Origin: Bdellovibrio sp. | GTDB taxonomy: Bacteria > Bdellovibrionota > Bacteriovoracia > Bacteriovoracales > Bacteriovoracaceae | DNA length: 39,123 nucleotides | Assembly: GCA_020720455.1 (NCBI GenBank) | Contig: DYOQ01000021.1 | Coordinates: 1-39,123 of the forward strand | Direction: 5' to 3' | Shown: positions 16,390 through 25,128 of the stretch, one piece after another | Layout of the letters: each line of letters begins with the position of its first letter | How positions within the stretch are numbered: the first letter of the stretch is position 1 | The notes under the pieces: model-generated | Databases searched by the model: none | Seen by the model: the letters and a program-made list of their open reading frames with translations, nothing else | What the model was told of the DNA's origin: nothing | Translations under genes and position numbers: made by a program

Positions 16390-17151
16390 TTATAATCTTA
16401 TTCCACCATCGACAAAAATTTGCGTACCTGTTATAAATGATGCAGTAACATCTGATGCTAGAAACAAGACACTCATTGCTATCTCGCTAGGGGTTGCAAA
16501 TCTTCTCAGTGGAGTATTGTTTAATAATATAACAGAATGTCTATCTTGAAGTGCATTGCTCATTGGTGTTTCAACTACGCCCGGGCAAACAGCATTTACG
16601 CGAATATTTTTTTTCCCGAGCTCTAGGGCCATAACCTCGGTTAGTCGATTAACTGCCGCTTTCATTGATGCATAAACTGAGACCCCTCGACCAAACCGAT
16701 CAGAAACTGCCGATGAAATGTTTACAATATTTCCATTTTTTTGTCTCAGCATGATTTTACCGACCTCTCTACTAAGTTTTGCTAGGGATGAAAAATTAGA
16801 AGAGTAAATGATATCAATATCGTTATCTTCTAGTGCAAGAAATGGTGTTTCAATTGTTGCTCCGGCATTGTTGATAAGAACGTCGATACGGTTCCATTTT
16901 TTTAGCACAACGCCCAGACCTTGTTGTATGGAAGGTGTGGAGTCTATGTCCATCTCTATGGGAATAAAGTTATTAAGTGGTATTTCTGCAAGATTTATCC
17001 AATTAAATAACTTATCTAACTTTGAGAGAGAGTTTCGATAAACTCCAACTACCAGCGCACCTTCTTTTAAGAAGCTTTGTACAATTGCAGATCCAATTCC
17101 GCCATTGCATCCTGTTACTACAACAATCTTATTTTTGAGCTGAAGATCCAA
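16390..17151 (-). CDS. 3-oxoacyl-ACP reductase-like SDR (FabG type)
   Basis: This 253-residue classical short-chain dehydrogenase reduces 3-oxoacyl-ACP with NADPH if it follows FabG. The cofactor loop TGCNGGIG starts at about residue 13, NNAG lies at about 90, and the catalytic triad is Ser in NISSAVS with Tyr and Lys in YASMKAA. The C-terminus GTQIFVDGGIRL is typical. The first codon is TTG (17151-17149). It is the first gene of the KR-ACP-hexapeptide-ER operon and completes the reductive cycle with the dehydratase at 2476-2970. Sequence alone cannot exclude another alcohol/ketone substrate, but the adjacent ACP supports an acyl-ACP one. Confidence 0.85.
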   Translation of the reverse strand: MDLQLKNKIVVVTGCNGGIGSAIVQSFLKEGALVVGVYRNSLSKLDKLFNWINLAEIPLNNFIPIEMDIDSTPSIQQGLGVVLKKWNRIDVLINNAGATIETPFLALEDNDIDIIYSSNFSSLAKLSREVGKIMLRQKNGNIVNISSAVSDRFGRGVSVYASMKAAVNRLTEVMALELGKKNIRVNAVCPGVVETPMSNALQDRHSVILLNNTPLRRFATPSEIAMSVLFLASDVTASFITGTQIFVDGGIRL

Positions 17152-17268
17152 TTTTTTCTCTGTGTTATGGCGTTATGTTGTCGTCTATTACACCTCATAC
17201 GCTATCTTTCAGTCAAGTCTTTCCAAAGTTAAAATATTAAAAGAATTTAAATAATCGAGATGTTTCAT

Positions 17269-17298
17269 TTGTTGCAAACGGAAATGATCTGTTATATT
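17269..17298 (+). promoter_or_regulatory. Possible promoter for psd
   Basis: TTGTTG (17269-17274) and TATATT (17293-17298), 18 bases apart, resemble -35 and -10 hexamers just upstream of the psd ribosome-binding site. The region is AT-rich, so chance matches are common. Confidence 0.35.
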
Positions 17299-17320
17299 TT
17301 TTAATCACTGGAGGATGATT

Positions 17321-18211
17321 ATGGAAGTACAGCTGTTTGATAGATATAGTGGAAAAATTGAGAATGAAAAAATTTATGGCGAATCATTTATAAATTTTGC
17401 TTATAACTCACCTCTTGGCCAGGCTTTAATTAAAGTAGTGCCATTAAAATTTGTTAGTGAACTTTTTGGAAGATATCAAGATTTAAGTTTTAGTGCGAAG
17501 AAAATTGAAAAGTTTGTTTCTATGTTTAAAATTAACATGGATGATTTTGAGCAAAGTGAAAAAGGTTTTCGATCGTTTAATGATTTTTTCGAGCGAAAAC
17601 TGAAATCAGGAAAGAGAGTATTTGTTTCTGATAAGCAGATGCCGGCATTTTGTGAAGCGAGGTATCTTGGATACAATGAACTTGATGCCAAAGAAATGGT
17701 CCCTGTTAAGGGTTATAATTTAAGTATTTCAGATTTAATTGAAAATAGTGAGCTGGCCAAAGATTTTAACAATGGGCCAGTGATTATTGCACGTCTTGCT
17801 CCTGTAGATTATCACAGATTTCATTTTCCGGATGACGGTACAGTTTTGAAAAGTTATCGAGTGAAGGGTGAGTACCACTCTGTTAATCCTATTGCTCTAA
17901 AACATGACGGAAAAATTTTAATTAAGAATGAGAGAGAGGTCTCGTTATTAGATTGTAAAACGTTTGGGAAAATTTTGTATGTTGAAGTTGGGGCAATGTG
18001 CGTAGGGAAAATTAAACAGACGTATCAAAAGATGAGCTACAAAAGAGGTGATGAAAAAGGAACATTTCTTTTTGGCGGCTCAACGGTTGTCATAGTTGGA
18101 CAAAAGGGTAAGTGGAAAATAGCCCAAGATATTTTAGAAAATAGTGAACGAGGTATTGAAACATACGTCCGTCTTGGTGATTTGATTGGGATAGGCATAG
18201 AGATTCGCTAA
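17321..18211 (+). CDS. psd: Phosphatidylserine decarboxylase
   Basis: This enzyme converts phosphatidylserine to phosphatidylethanolamine at the inner membrane, using a pyruvoyl group made by self-cleavage. The cleavage motif is visible as FGGSTVVIV near residues 252-260, with the Gly-Ser bond as the processing site. APVDYHRFHFP (about 160-170) is the conserved His-containing segment. At about 296 residues the length is normal. GGAGG at 17310-17314 abuts an ATG at 17315 but stands 6 bases before the ATG at 17321, which is therefore the better start. The last bases overlap in another frame with the open frame of a Fic remnant. Confidence 0.92.
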   Translation: MEVQLFDRYSGKIENEKIYGESFINFAYNSPLGQALIKVVPLKFVSELFGRYQDLSFSAKKIEKFVSMFKINMDDFEQSEKGFRSFNDFFERKLKSGKRVFVSDKQMPAFCEARYLGYNELDAKEMVPVKGYNLSISDLIENSELAKDFNNGPVIIARLAPVDYHRFHFPDDGTVLKSYRVKGEYHSVNPIALKHDGKILIKNEREVSLLDCKTFGKILYVEVGAMCVGKIKQTYQKMSYKRGDEKGTFLFGGSTVVIVGQKGKWKIAQDILENSERGIETYVRLGDLIGIGIEIR

Positions 18212-18420
18212 TTGCAAATTTTCCTGATCCTGTAAAAAAACCGAGTAAGGTAGAGGATATTATTTTAGAAGTTGAAAATGTTTATGTGCATGATGCGTAT
18301 AACTCCCTTTCAATTGAAGGCCATATGGTTACAGAGGAACTTATTAGAAGAATTGCAAGTGGGAGTTTTTTTGCAGTTTGTTTTAAGCGAGATGGCACAA
18401 TCATAATACGCTTGTATTAA
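18181..18420 (+). pseudogene. Remnant of a Fic-family protein (N-terminal part)
   Basis: A stop-to-stop frame with no usable start encodes about 79 residues and ends at TAA 18418-18420. It contains ENVYVHDAYNSLSIEGH followed by MVTEELIRRI, which resembles the segment just before the Fic domain in Fic/DOC proteins, where the SxxxEG glutamate motif inhibits the enzyme. The catalytic HPFxxGN region is absent, and after the match the frame ends within about 20 residues. It lies directly after psd and overlaps its last 31 bases. It is most likely a truncated, dead gene. Confidence 0.6.
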
Positions 18421-18498
18421 ACTTTAAATAATCATTTAACTTTTTAAAATATTCGTTTAATATACTAGTTTTAGAAATGAAATGTTTGGAATTAAATT

Positions 18499-19119
18499 AT
18501 GGCCGTCATACACGATCAATCACATAAACAACATCTTTTAGATGCAGCAGTACAATTGTTTGCACAAAAAGGTTATGACGGAGCAACTCTTAAAGAGATT
18601 GCGGATAGGGCCAGAGCAAATGTCGCTCTTATAAGTTATCATTTTGGCGGTAAAGAAGGTTTGTATAGAGAAATTTTAGAGTCTCTCGTACAGGATAGGC
18701 TTAGCGCTACCGAGAGGATGCTTAGACCAGTGTCTAGCGAGGAAGAGTTTAAAATACATTTGAAGTTGTTTATTGAAGAGCTTATTCAGGCACATTTTAA
18801 ATCTCCGTATCTTATGAAAATTGTTCATCGAGATTTCGATGGCGACAATCAAATGGTGTTTGAGATTTTTAAGGGTTCATTTCACAAAATATTTTTAAAT
18901 ATAAAAAGTTTTCTTCAACACGCAATTGATAAAAAAATTCTTAGACAAAATATTGATTCGGAGTGTGCGGCAACGATTCTGATTGGTGGTTTAGTTCATT
19001 CATTAAGAACTGATTTTTTGAGAAAAAAATTATTTGGAAAAACGTTAACTGGTAAGAAATATGCAGATCACTTTATTGAACAATTTCTAATGAATTTTAT
19101 GGACGGGACACTGAAGTAA
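18499..19119 (+). CDS. TetR/AcrR-family transcriptional regulator
   Basis: This 206-residue one-component repressor has an N-terminal TetR helix-turn-helix (HLLDAAVQLFAQKGYDGATL, then KEIADRARANVALISYHFGG, about 12-52), followed by an all-helical ligand-binding domain with a C-terminal region as in the CerR/AcrR subgroup. The stop is 14 bases before the TolC gene, so the regulator is the first gene of the efflux operon and presumably controls its own transcription. The AT-rich 78-bp upstream gap would hold the operator, but I see no convincing palindrome there. The inducer is unknown. Confidence 0.88.
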   Translation: MAVIHDQSHKQHLLDAAVQLFAQKGYDGATLKEIADRARANVALISYHFGGKEGLYREILESLVQDRLSATERMLRPVSSEEEFKIHLKLFIEELIQAHFKSPYLMKIVHRDFDGDNQMVFEIFKGSFHKIFLNIKSFLQHAIDKKILRQNIDSECAATILIGGLVHSLRTDFLRKKLFGKTLTGKKYADHFIEQFLMNFMDGTLK

Positions 19120-19133
19120 AAAGAGGAAATGAT

Positions 19134-20555
19134 ATGATTAAAAAGAATGTTTTTGCCTTGGCAGTTTTTATGCGGTTTTTTGCTGTTACTGTTTCGCAAG
19201 CGCAAACTCTTACGCTCGATGGTTTTCTGGGTGTAGTCAAAAATTCTAATCAGGCGTTCATGGGGGCAGCTTCGGCAGAAGATGCTGCAAAACTTCTAGA
19301 GGCCGAGGGAAAGATTATTTATTCCCCAACAGTTTTTACCACCGTTCAGACAGGAGAAGAGGGTAGGCCAAGTTTTATGCCAAGTCTAAATTATGAGAAA
19401 ATCAAATCAAATTCATATCTGCTTGGAGTTTCACAAAATACGCCAGTTGGATTACAGGCTAAAGTTTATTACACACTAAGTGAGACGGAGTACAAGGGTA
19501 TGCTCCCTACTTATTTTGAAGGAAGACCTGCGATTGAAGTTGGACAATCGTTATGGCGAAACTTTTTTGGCCGTGAAATCAGAGCTGGCGTTGAAGCTCA
19601 AACTTCTCAAGCAAAAGCAATTAAGTTTCAAGAATCATTTAAGAAAAAAATTATTTTGGCCGAAGCTGAAAGCTCATATTGGCGCTTGGCCCTTGCACGA
19701 GAAACTTACTCTATTGCAAAAGAAAATCTATTAAGATCAAAAAAAATTCATAAGTGGGCAAGTAGACGAGTGCAATTATCACTTGCAGATAGGTCTGATT
19801 TGCTTCAGGCGACAACGCTTTTACAGTCAAGACAACTCGAGCTTAAGATGGCAAGAAATGAGCTTCAATCTGCCGCTACAGCGTTTAATAATTCAAGAGG
19901 TTTAAGTTCAAGTATTGTTGATCAAACTCTGTCACCTCTTTCTGTTTCTGTTTCCGTACTTTCTAAAATGAAAATCCCAGAGAAGGCCATTCAAAGAGAA
20001 GATCTATTGGCCATGATTGAGCAATCAAGCGCGTTGAAGTCGCAGTCTCAGTTAGGGCAAGAAAAAAACTTACCGACGTTAGAGTTGTTCGGCATCTACG
20101 CGTTTAACAGTAAAGAGTCCACGCAGTCTGAAGCATTTAGTGAAAGTTTTGCTTCTAATCGGCCAACTTCCGCAATAGGGATTCGTTTCTCCTCGCCACT
20201 TACTTTTTTAGATTCAAAAAGTGTCAGAGATGGTTATGAGGAGCAAAAAATATCAGCTGAATATAATTTGCAAAGGAAAAAATTTCTTCTTGAACAAGAC
20301 TGGAATGATCTTCTTAGAAAGTTTCGAGAAGCAAAAGAGAGGCTTGTAGATGCCAATTCTCTTGAAGCTGCACAAAAAGAAAAACTTGATTACGAGAGAA
20401 AGCGTCAAGAACTAGGACGAACAACTCTTTTTCAGGTCTTAAACTTTGAGACAGATTATTTAAAGTCTCAAGAAATCAGACTGAAAACAACGGCTGAACT
20501 GTTACAGCTTGCTGCTCAAATGAAGCTTTATGGAGTAGATAATGAATCTCGCTAA
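19134..20555 (+). CDS. TolC-family outer-membrane efflux protein
   Basis: This 473-residue protein has a signal peptide (cleavage probably after SQAQ, near residue 24) and the long coiled-coil repeats of the TolC/OEP family, including a helical run at about 155-260 and a second at about 380-465. Trimers form the outer-membrane exit duct of tripartite pumps. AGAGGA lies about 7 bases before the ATG. It overlaps the RND gene by 14 bases, so the two are coupled. No periplasmic adaptor gene lies between regulator, duct and pump. Confidence 0.88.
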   Translation: MIKKNVFALAVFMRFFAVTVSQAQTLTLDGFLGVVKNSNQAFMGAASAEDAAKLLEAEGKIIYSPTVFTTVQTGEEGRPSFMPSLNYEKIKSNSYLLGVSQNTPVGLQAKVYYTLSETEYKGMLPTYFEGRPAIEVGQSLWRNFFGREIRAGVEAQTSQAKAIKFQESFKKKIILAEAESSYWRLALARETYSIAKENLLRSKKIHKWASRRVQLSLADRSDLLQATTLLQSRQLELKMARNELQSAATAFNNSRGLSSSIVDQTLSPLSVSVSVLSKMKIPEKAIQREDLLAMIEQSSALKSQSQLGQEKNLPTLELFGIYAFNSKESTQSEAFSESFASNRPTSAIGIRFSSPLTFLDSKSVRDGYEEQKISAEYNLQRKKFLLEQDWNDLLRKFREAKERLVDANSLEAAQKEKLDYERKRQELGRTTLFQVLNFETDYLKSQEIRLKTTAELLQLAAQMKLYGVDNESR

Positions 20556-23500
20556 ACTCTCAATTGAAAGACCTACGTTTATTACTTGTCTTGTTATTCT
20601 TTCTGTAGTGGCAGGAGTGATGCTATTTAAAAGTCTAGGTGTTGATCTTTTTCCAGATGTAACGTTTCCTGTTGTTACTGTGACGACACCGTACCCAGGA
20701 GCAGGGCCTTCTGAGATTGAAACACTTGTCTCTAAGCCGCTTGAGGATGAGATTAGTACTCTTTCCGGGATTAAAAGATTAAGTTCAATTAATCAAGAAG
20801 GTATCAGTGTTGTTGTTGCAGAGTTTACTCTTGAAACAGATGTAAAGTATGCTGAACAGCAAGTAAGAGATCGTGTCGGTGGAGCAAAAAGAAAACTACC
20901 AGAAGATATTAAAGAACCGATCATCAGAAGAATTGATCCTTCTGATATGCCTATCTTAATTTTAGCACTTCAATCTGAACTACCTCCTGCTGAGATGTAT
21001 GATCTTGCAGAGGATGTCATCAAGCCTAAACTAGAACAAGTAAATCAAGTTGGATTAGTTAAAGTTCTTGGTGGAAGAAAAAGAGAGATACACGTTGCAC
21101 TAGATAGAACAAAGCTTAAGTCTTTTGAAATTTCTGCGGGCCAAGTAGCTAAGAGAATTTCAGGTGCAGGAGAAGATATCCCAAGTGGTAAAAAATCAGT
21201 TGGAGATCAAGAGACAATTTATAGAACTGTTGGGCAGTTTAAAACGATTGAAGAGATTAAAAATCTTGTGGTCAATTTTTTTGGGAATGAAAAAGCAGTT
21301 CGCGTTTCAGATATTGGCAGTGTTCTAGACACGCTCGAAGACGAGACTTCAAGGACATTTTTGAATGATAAGAAATCACTTTTTATCTACGTTTATAAGC
21401 AGTCAGGTACAAACACAATTGCTGTTGTAAATAATCTTTTAAAAAAAATGGATGAAGTAAATGTGATACTTTCGAAATCAACTCATCAATCACGTCTTAA
21501 TATGATTCGCGATGGATCAAAGTGGATTAAAACTAACGTTGAAGATGTAAAAGACTCTATTCTTATTGGCGCTATCTTGGCAGTTGTTGTAGTCTTTCTT
21601 TTCCTTGGCAATATTAGGTCAACGATTATTACTGGTCTTGCACTACCTAACTCACTTCTCGGCGCATTTATATTAATGGCGATTGCTGGATATACAATTA
21701 ACATTATGACACTTTTAGCGCTTAGTCTTTCAGTTGGACTTTTAATTGATGATGCGATTGTTGTGAGGGAAAATATTTTCCGCCATGTTGAAATGGGAAA
21801 GAAGACAAGGCTCGCTGCCTATGATGGTACTGTTGAAGTGACACTTGCTGTTATTGCAACAACGCTTACTGTAATTGCTGTCTTTGGCCCTCTGGGTTTT
21901 TTAAAAGGTGTTACGGGACAATTTTTTAAACAGTTTGGTTTGACCGTTTGTTTTGCTATGGCCATAAGTCTTTTTGATGCTCTAACAATGGCGCCAATGT
22001 TATCAGCATATTTTGCAGGCAAGCACGGCGAACGCAAGACAAATAAATTATATGATTATACTTTGGGTTTTCTTACAAAATCATTTGGAATATTTCAAGA
22101 TTGGCTCGATGATTTTTACGAGAAGCTTTTAAGAAAAGTCGTTAGACGACCAATGTTAACGATTGGAATCAGCATCTTAATATTTTTAGTTTGTATGAAT
22201 TTTGGAAAATATATTCCAAAAACATTTCTTCCAACTCAAGACTCTGGTGAGTTTAATGTTTCAGTTGACCTTCCACCAGGAACAAATTTATCAGCAATGA
22301 CTAAACTTGCATTAAAAGTTTCAGAAATTATAGGTAAAAACAAAGAGGTTGAAACAAGGGCAGTTACAGTTGGAAATGCCGATGGGGACGCTAATCAAGC
22401 AAGTATTTACGTACGCTTAATTCCATTTAAAGAAAGACCCGGCGTAAGGACATCTAATGTTAAGGAAAAAATTAGAACTGATTTAAAACATTACGCATAC
22501 GCAAATCCTGCTGTTAAAGATTTTGACAACGTCGGTGCCGGTATGCGCCCCTTTAACGTAAATATTTTTGGGCCAGATTTAGCGGAGCTTGAAAAAATCG
22601 GATTAGCAGCGTTAGATAAGGTTAAGGCCATTCCAGGTTTTAAAGACCCAGATATAAATTTCAGACCAGGAAAACCTGAGTTTAGGATTGTGCCAGATAA
22701 AGAAAGAGGTGAAGCTCTTGGTGTTCTTACTTCAACAATTGGTAGGGATCTACGAGTTCAGGTTGAAGGTTTAGAAGCGGCAAAGTTTAGAGAAAATGGA
22801 ATTGAATACGATATACGAGTTAGGATGCAAGATGATCAGCGAGATTTAAAATCTGAGTTTTCAAAAATATATGTTCCCAATATCAATGGTTCATTAGTAA
22901 AACTTTCAGATGTGGCAAAACCTGAAGACGCTGTTGGGCCATCAAAGATAAATCGACAAGATAGAAACCGAATGGTTCAGATTAGTGCAGACATCGCTCC
23001 CGGTGCTGGTCTTGGAGATTTGATGAATCAGGTTAAGTCAATCATGATAAATGATTTTAAGTTGACGGAATCTCAGTTTGTTTTTGTTGGACAAGCAGAA
23101 AATTTTAAAGAGCTTGGAACTTCAATGATGTTTGCTATGCTTTCAGGAATACTCTTTATATTCTTGGTTCTTGCAAGTTTATACGAATCGTTTGTTACAC
23201 CTTTGACTATTATGTTGGCGCTTCCTTTGGCCGTTGCTGGAAGCTTAGTGGCTTTATATTTTAGTGGTGAATCTCTTAATATTTTTTCAATGATAGGAAT
23301 TATCATGCTTCTTGGTGTTGCAACAAAAAACTCAATTCTACTTGTAGACTATGCCAATAAGAAAGTTCAAGAGGGCGTTGACCGCTATGAAGCAATTATT
23401 ATTGCAGGAAGAACTAGGCTTAGACCGATCATGATGACAACGATGGCACTAATCGCGGGGACTATCCCAATCGCAATCGGTCTTAACGAGGCTTCAAAAC

Positions 23501-23655
23501 AACGTACTAGTATGGGTGTTGCAATTGTTGGAGGCCTTGTCAGTTCGACACTGTTAACCTTGGTTGTTGTTCCAGCAGCTTATTCATATATTGATAGATT
23601 TAGGTCGTGGGCAAAAATCAGGCTCAGTAACCTTTTTGGAGCTTCTGAACAATAG
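20542..23655 (+). CDS. RND efflux pump, inner-membrane permease (HAE1/AcrB type)
   Basis: This 1037-residue proton-driven exporter has the length and plan of AcrB: TM1 near 12-30, a large periplasmic domain, TM2-6, a second periplasmic domain and a C-terminal TM cluster. Proton-relay residues are present: Asp403-Asp404 in LIDDAIVVREN (TM4) and Lys in GVATKNSILLVDY (TM10). The start overlaps tolC by 14 bases with GGAG upstream. The TetR gene at the head suggests induction by a drug-like or lipophilic compound. A pump of this class normally needs a membrane-fusion protein, which must be encoded elsewhere if this system is functional. Confidence 0.93.
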   Translation: MNLAKLSIERPTFITCLVILSVVAGVMLFKSLGVDLFPDVTFPVVTVTTPYPGAGPSEIETLVSKPLEDEISTLSGIKRLSSINQEGISVVVAEFTLETDVKYAEQQVRDRVGGAKRKLPEDIKEPIIRRIDPSDMPILILALQSELPPAEMYDLAEDVIKPKLEQVNQVGLVKVLGGRKREIHVALDRTKLKSFEISAGQVAKRISGAGEDIPSGKKSVGDQETIYRTVGQFKTIEEIKNLVVNFFGNEKAVRVSDIGSVLDTLEDETSRTFLNDKKSLFIYVYKQSGTNTIAVVNNLLKKMDEVNVILSKSTHQSRLNMIRDGSKWIKTNVEDVKDSILIGAILAVVVVFLFLGNIRSTIITGLALPNSLLGAFILMAIAGYTINIMTLLALSLSVGLLIDDAIVVRENIFRHVEMGKKTRLAAYDGTVEVTLAVIATTLTVIAVFGPLGFLKGVTGQFFKQFGLTVCFAMAISLFDALTMAPMLSAYFAGKHGERKTNKLYDYTLGFLTKSFGIFQDWLDDFYEKLLRKVVRRPMLTIGISILIFLVCMNFGKYIPKTFLPTQDSGEFNVSVDLPPGTNLSAMTKLALKVSEIIGKNKEVETRAVTVGNADGDANQASIYVRLIPFKERPGVRTSNVKEKIRTDLKHYAYANPAVKDFDNVGAGMRPFNVNIFGPDLAELEKIGLAALDKVKAIPGFKDPDINFRPGKPEFRIVPDKERGEALGVLTSTIGRDLRVQVEGLEAAKFRENGIEYDIRVRMQDDQRDLKSEFSKIYVPNINGSLVKLSDVAKPEDAVGPSKINRQDRNRMVQISADIAPGAGLGDLMNQVKSIMINDFKLTESQFVFVGQAENFKELGTSMMFAMLSGILFIFLVLASLYESFVTPLTIMLALPLAVAGSLVALYFSGESLNIFSMIGIIMLLGVATKNSILLVDYANKKVQEGVDRYEAIIIAGRTRLRPIMMTTMALIAGTIPIAIGLNEASKQRTSMGVAIVGGLVSSTLLTLVVVPAAYSYIDRFRSWAKIRLSNLFGASEQ

Positions 23656-23686
23656 AAATCATGAAGTTTATTGCCAATGTTTAGTT

Positions 23687-25045
23687 TTAATATGACAAAA
23701 CAGTTAGGATATCAGAGATGCATTCATTGTATGAATTGTTATTGATGAGTGGGACTGGGCCCGCACTATCTTTCCAATTTTTGGACAACAATAGTTTCTT
23801 AAAATGTGGACGTGTTATTTCTAGATAGCTTTTACGTGCCACCAGCTCATCAGTTACAACCTGAGTCTGTTTACTTGGAGGAAATTGCTCAAGTTTTTCA
23901 AAAACAAGCGCGAGAGTCTCGTCTGCTAAATCATACGGCATATTTCTAATTTTATCTCTTAGGTATTTGAACTTAAGTTCTGGGTCACTTGCTTGCAACA
24001 ATTCATGCCAAATATATTTATCATACTCATTTGGAATTAATCCTGCATAGTCGGCCCATTTTAGACCAGTTTCTTCTACGTAATTTTTAAAATAGATAAA
24101 TTTTTGTCTAGGGGTATAAGTATCCATATTGTCCTTAATAGGAATAGCGCCTGTCTGTTTATTAAGAAAATTAATTCTTTCTTCAAAAAGACGTGCCTGT
24201 AATAATAATGCTTCTGGGCTACCCTGGGGCCGGATGGCACGAATTTCAATGGTTCTATCTTCTATCGGTAAATCCTTCTCGACCACTCTGGTTAAATTTA
24301 ACGCTTGGTATTTTTCAACCGGCCCCCATTTTGCTCCAGTATATACGTTTGAATGAATTGCAGCGGTTAGATCAGAAATCGCTCCACCTGCATTATCAAA
24401 TTTGTTAATAACAGCTTTAAAATCATCGTTATTCCTTTCCGGCAAGTCGCAAATATGTGGAGAATTATTACGACATTTACCTAATATCCCTTGAGAAAGT
24501 TCTTTGTGGTTGTAAAAATCAACAACAAAATTTCTAAATTTTTTAGAATCATCATTGAATGCCGACTTGAGATCAATGTGGATATGTCCACCTCCATCAA
24601 TCGAGTGTGGTCTAAGGTCAATACTCTCAGCGTTTATATAAAGATCTTTTTTTATTCTATCCAAGACCTCTCTGAGTTTATCTACCGACATAGGTGAAGT
24701 ATTGACCTCTATAACTGCGGGGTCAATACTTATGATAAAATACCAGCCATCAGGATAAATAATTTTAGCTGAAGGAGAAGATGGACTGTCCATCACCACG
24801 GTACATTCTGAGCATTTTTCTTTTATCAGAGAGATTAATAGTTTCATATTTTTAGTGTTTTCTGATTTCGGTAAATAAAATTTAGTAGTATCATTTCTAA
24901 TGGTTTCATTTGTGAAAGTCATTTCTGGACCGATAAGAATTTTAATTCTGGTTTCTTCTGTTGAATGTAATGGCCATAAGATTACGGCATAAAATATAAA
25001 AATAAATGATGTTGTTTTAGATAAAATTTTTAAGAATAGGTTCAT
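23687..25045 (-). CDS. Exported amidoligase-like protein
   Basis: This 452-residue protein has an N-terminal signal or signal-anchor sequence (hydrophobic stretch about 11-26). The mature part matches the order of motifs in the glutamine-synthetase-like amidoligase family: GPEMTF (39-44), PAVIEVNTSP (109-118), GGGHIHID (151-158) and RTIEIRAIRPQGSPE (264-278). These correspond to the metal/ATP-binding Glu, His and Arg strands of the family. The second Glu of the usual ExE pair is a Thr here. A C-terminal helical region of about 150 residues follows. Amidoligases make amide bonds with ATP in the cytosol, so an exported member is odd. The assignment rests on motif order only. The gene converges with the RND gene across 31 bases. 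Confidence 0.55.
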   Translation of the reverse strand: MNLFLKILSKTTSFIFIFYAVILWPLHSTEETRIKILIGPEMTFTNETIRNDTTKFYLPKSENTKNMKLLISLIKEKCSECTVVMDSPSSPSAKIIYPDGWYFIISIDPAVIEVNTSPMSVDKLREVLDRIKKDLYINAESIDLRPHSIDGGGHIHIDLKSAFNDDSKKFRNFVVDFYNHKELSQGILGKCRNNSPHICDLPERNNDDFKAVINKFDNAGGAISDLTAAIHSNVYTGAKWGPVEKYQALNLTRVVEKDLPIEDRTIEIRAIRPQGSPEALLLQARLFEERINFLNKQTGAIPIKDNMDTYTPRQKFIYFKNYVEETGLKWADYAGLIPNEYDKYIWHELLQASDPELKFKYLRDKIRNMPYDLADETLALVFEKLEQFPPSKQTQVVTDELVARKSYLEITRPHFKKLLLSKNWKDSAGPVPLINNNSYNECISDILTVLSY

Positions 25046-25062
25046 TGCTTATAATCCTCAAA

Positions 25063-25088
25063 CAATAGTTAATATTTATCGACTATTG
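25063..25088. repeat. Inverted repeat upstream of the amidoligase-like gene
   Basis: CAATAGT and ACTATTG form a perfect 7-bp inverted repeat with a 12-base spacer, 18 bases upstream of the amidoligase-like start codon. It could be an operator or part of the leader. The AT-rich setting makes chance possible. Confidence 0.35.
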
Positions 25089-25092
25089 AACC

Positions 25093-25128
25093 AAAACACT
25101 TAATGCCGAATTGATAGTTGAGTGTTTT
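25093..25128 (-). terminator. Stem-loop after the serine hydrolase operon
   Basis: AAAACACTTAA pairs with TTGAGTGTTTT over 11 positions, one of them G.U in RNA, around a loop of about 14 bases. It overlaps the stop of the 99-residue protein gene and is followed on the minus strand by TTTTGG. It probably separates the hydrolase operon from the amidoligase-like gene. Confidence 0.5.

Noticed and set aside
18421-18498. Operator for the TetR regulator
   Set aside because: The gap is AT-rich with partial repeats of TTTAA-type sequence, but no palindrome better than chance.
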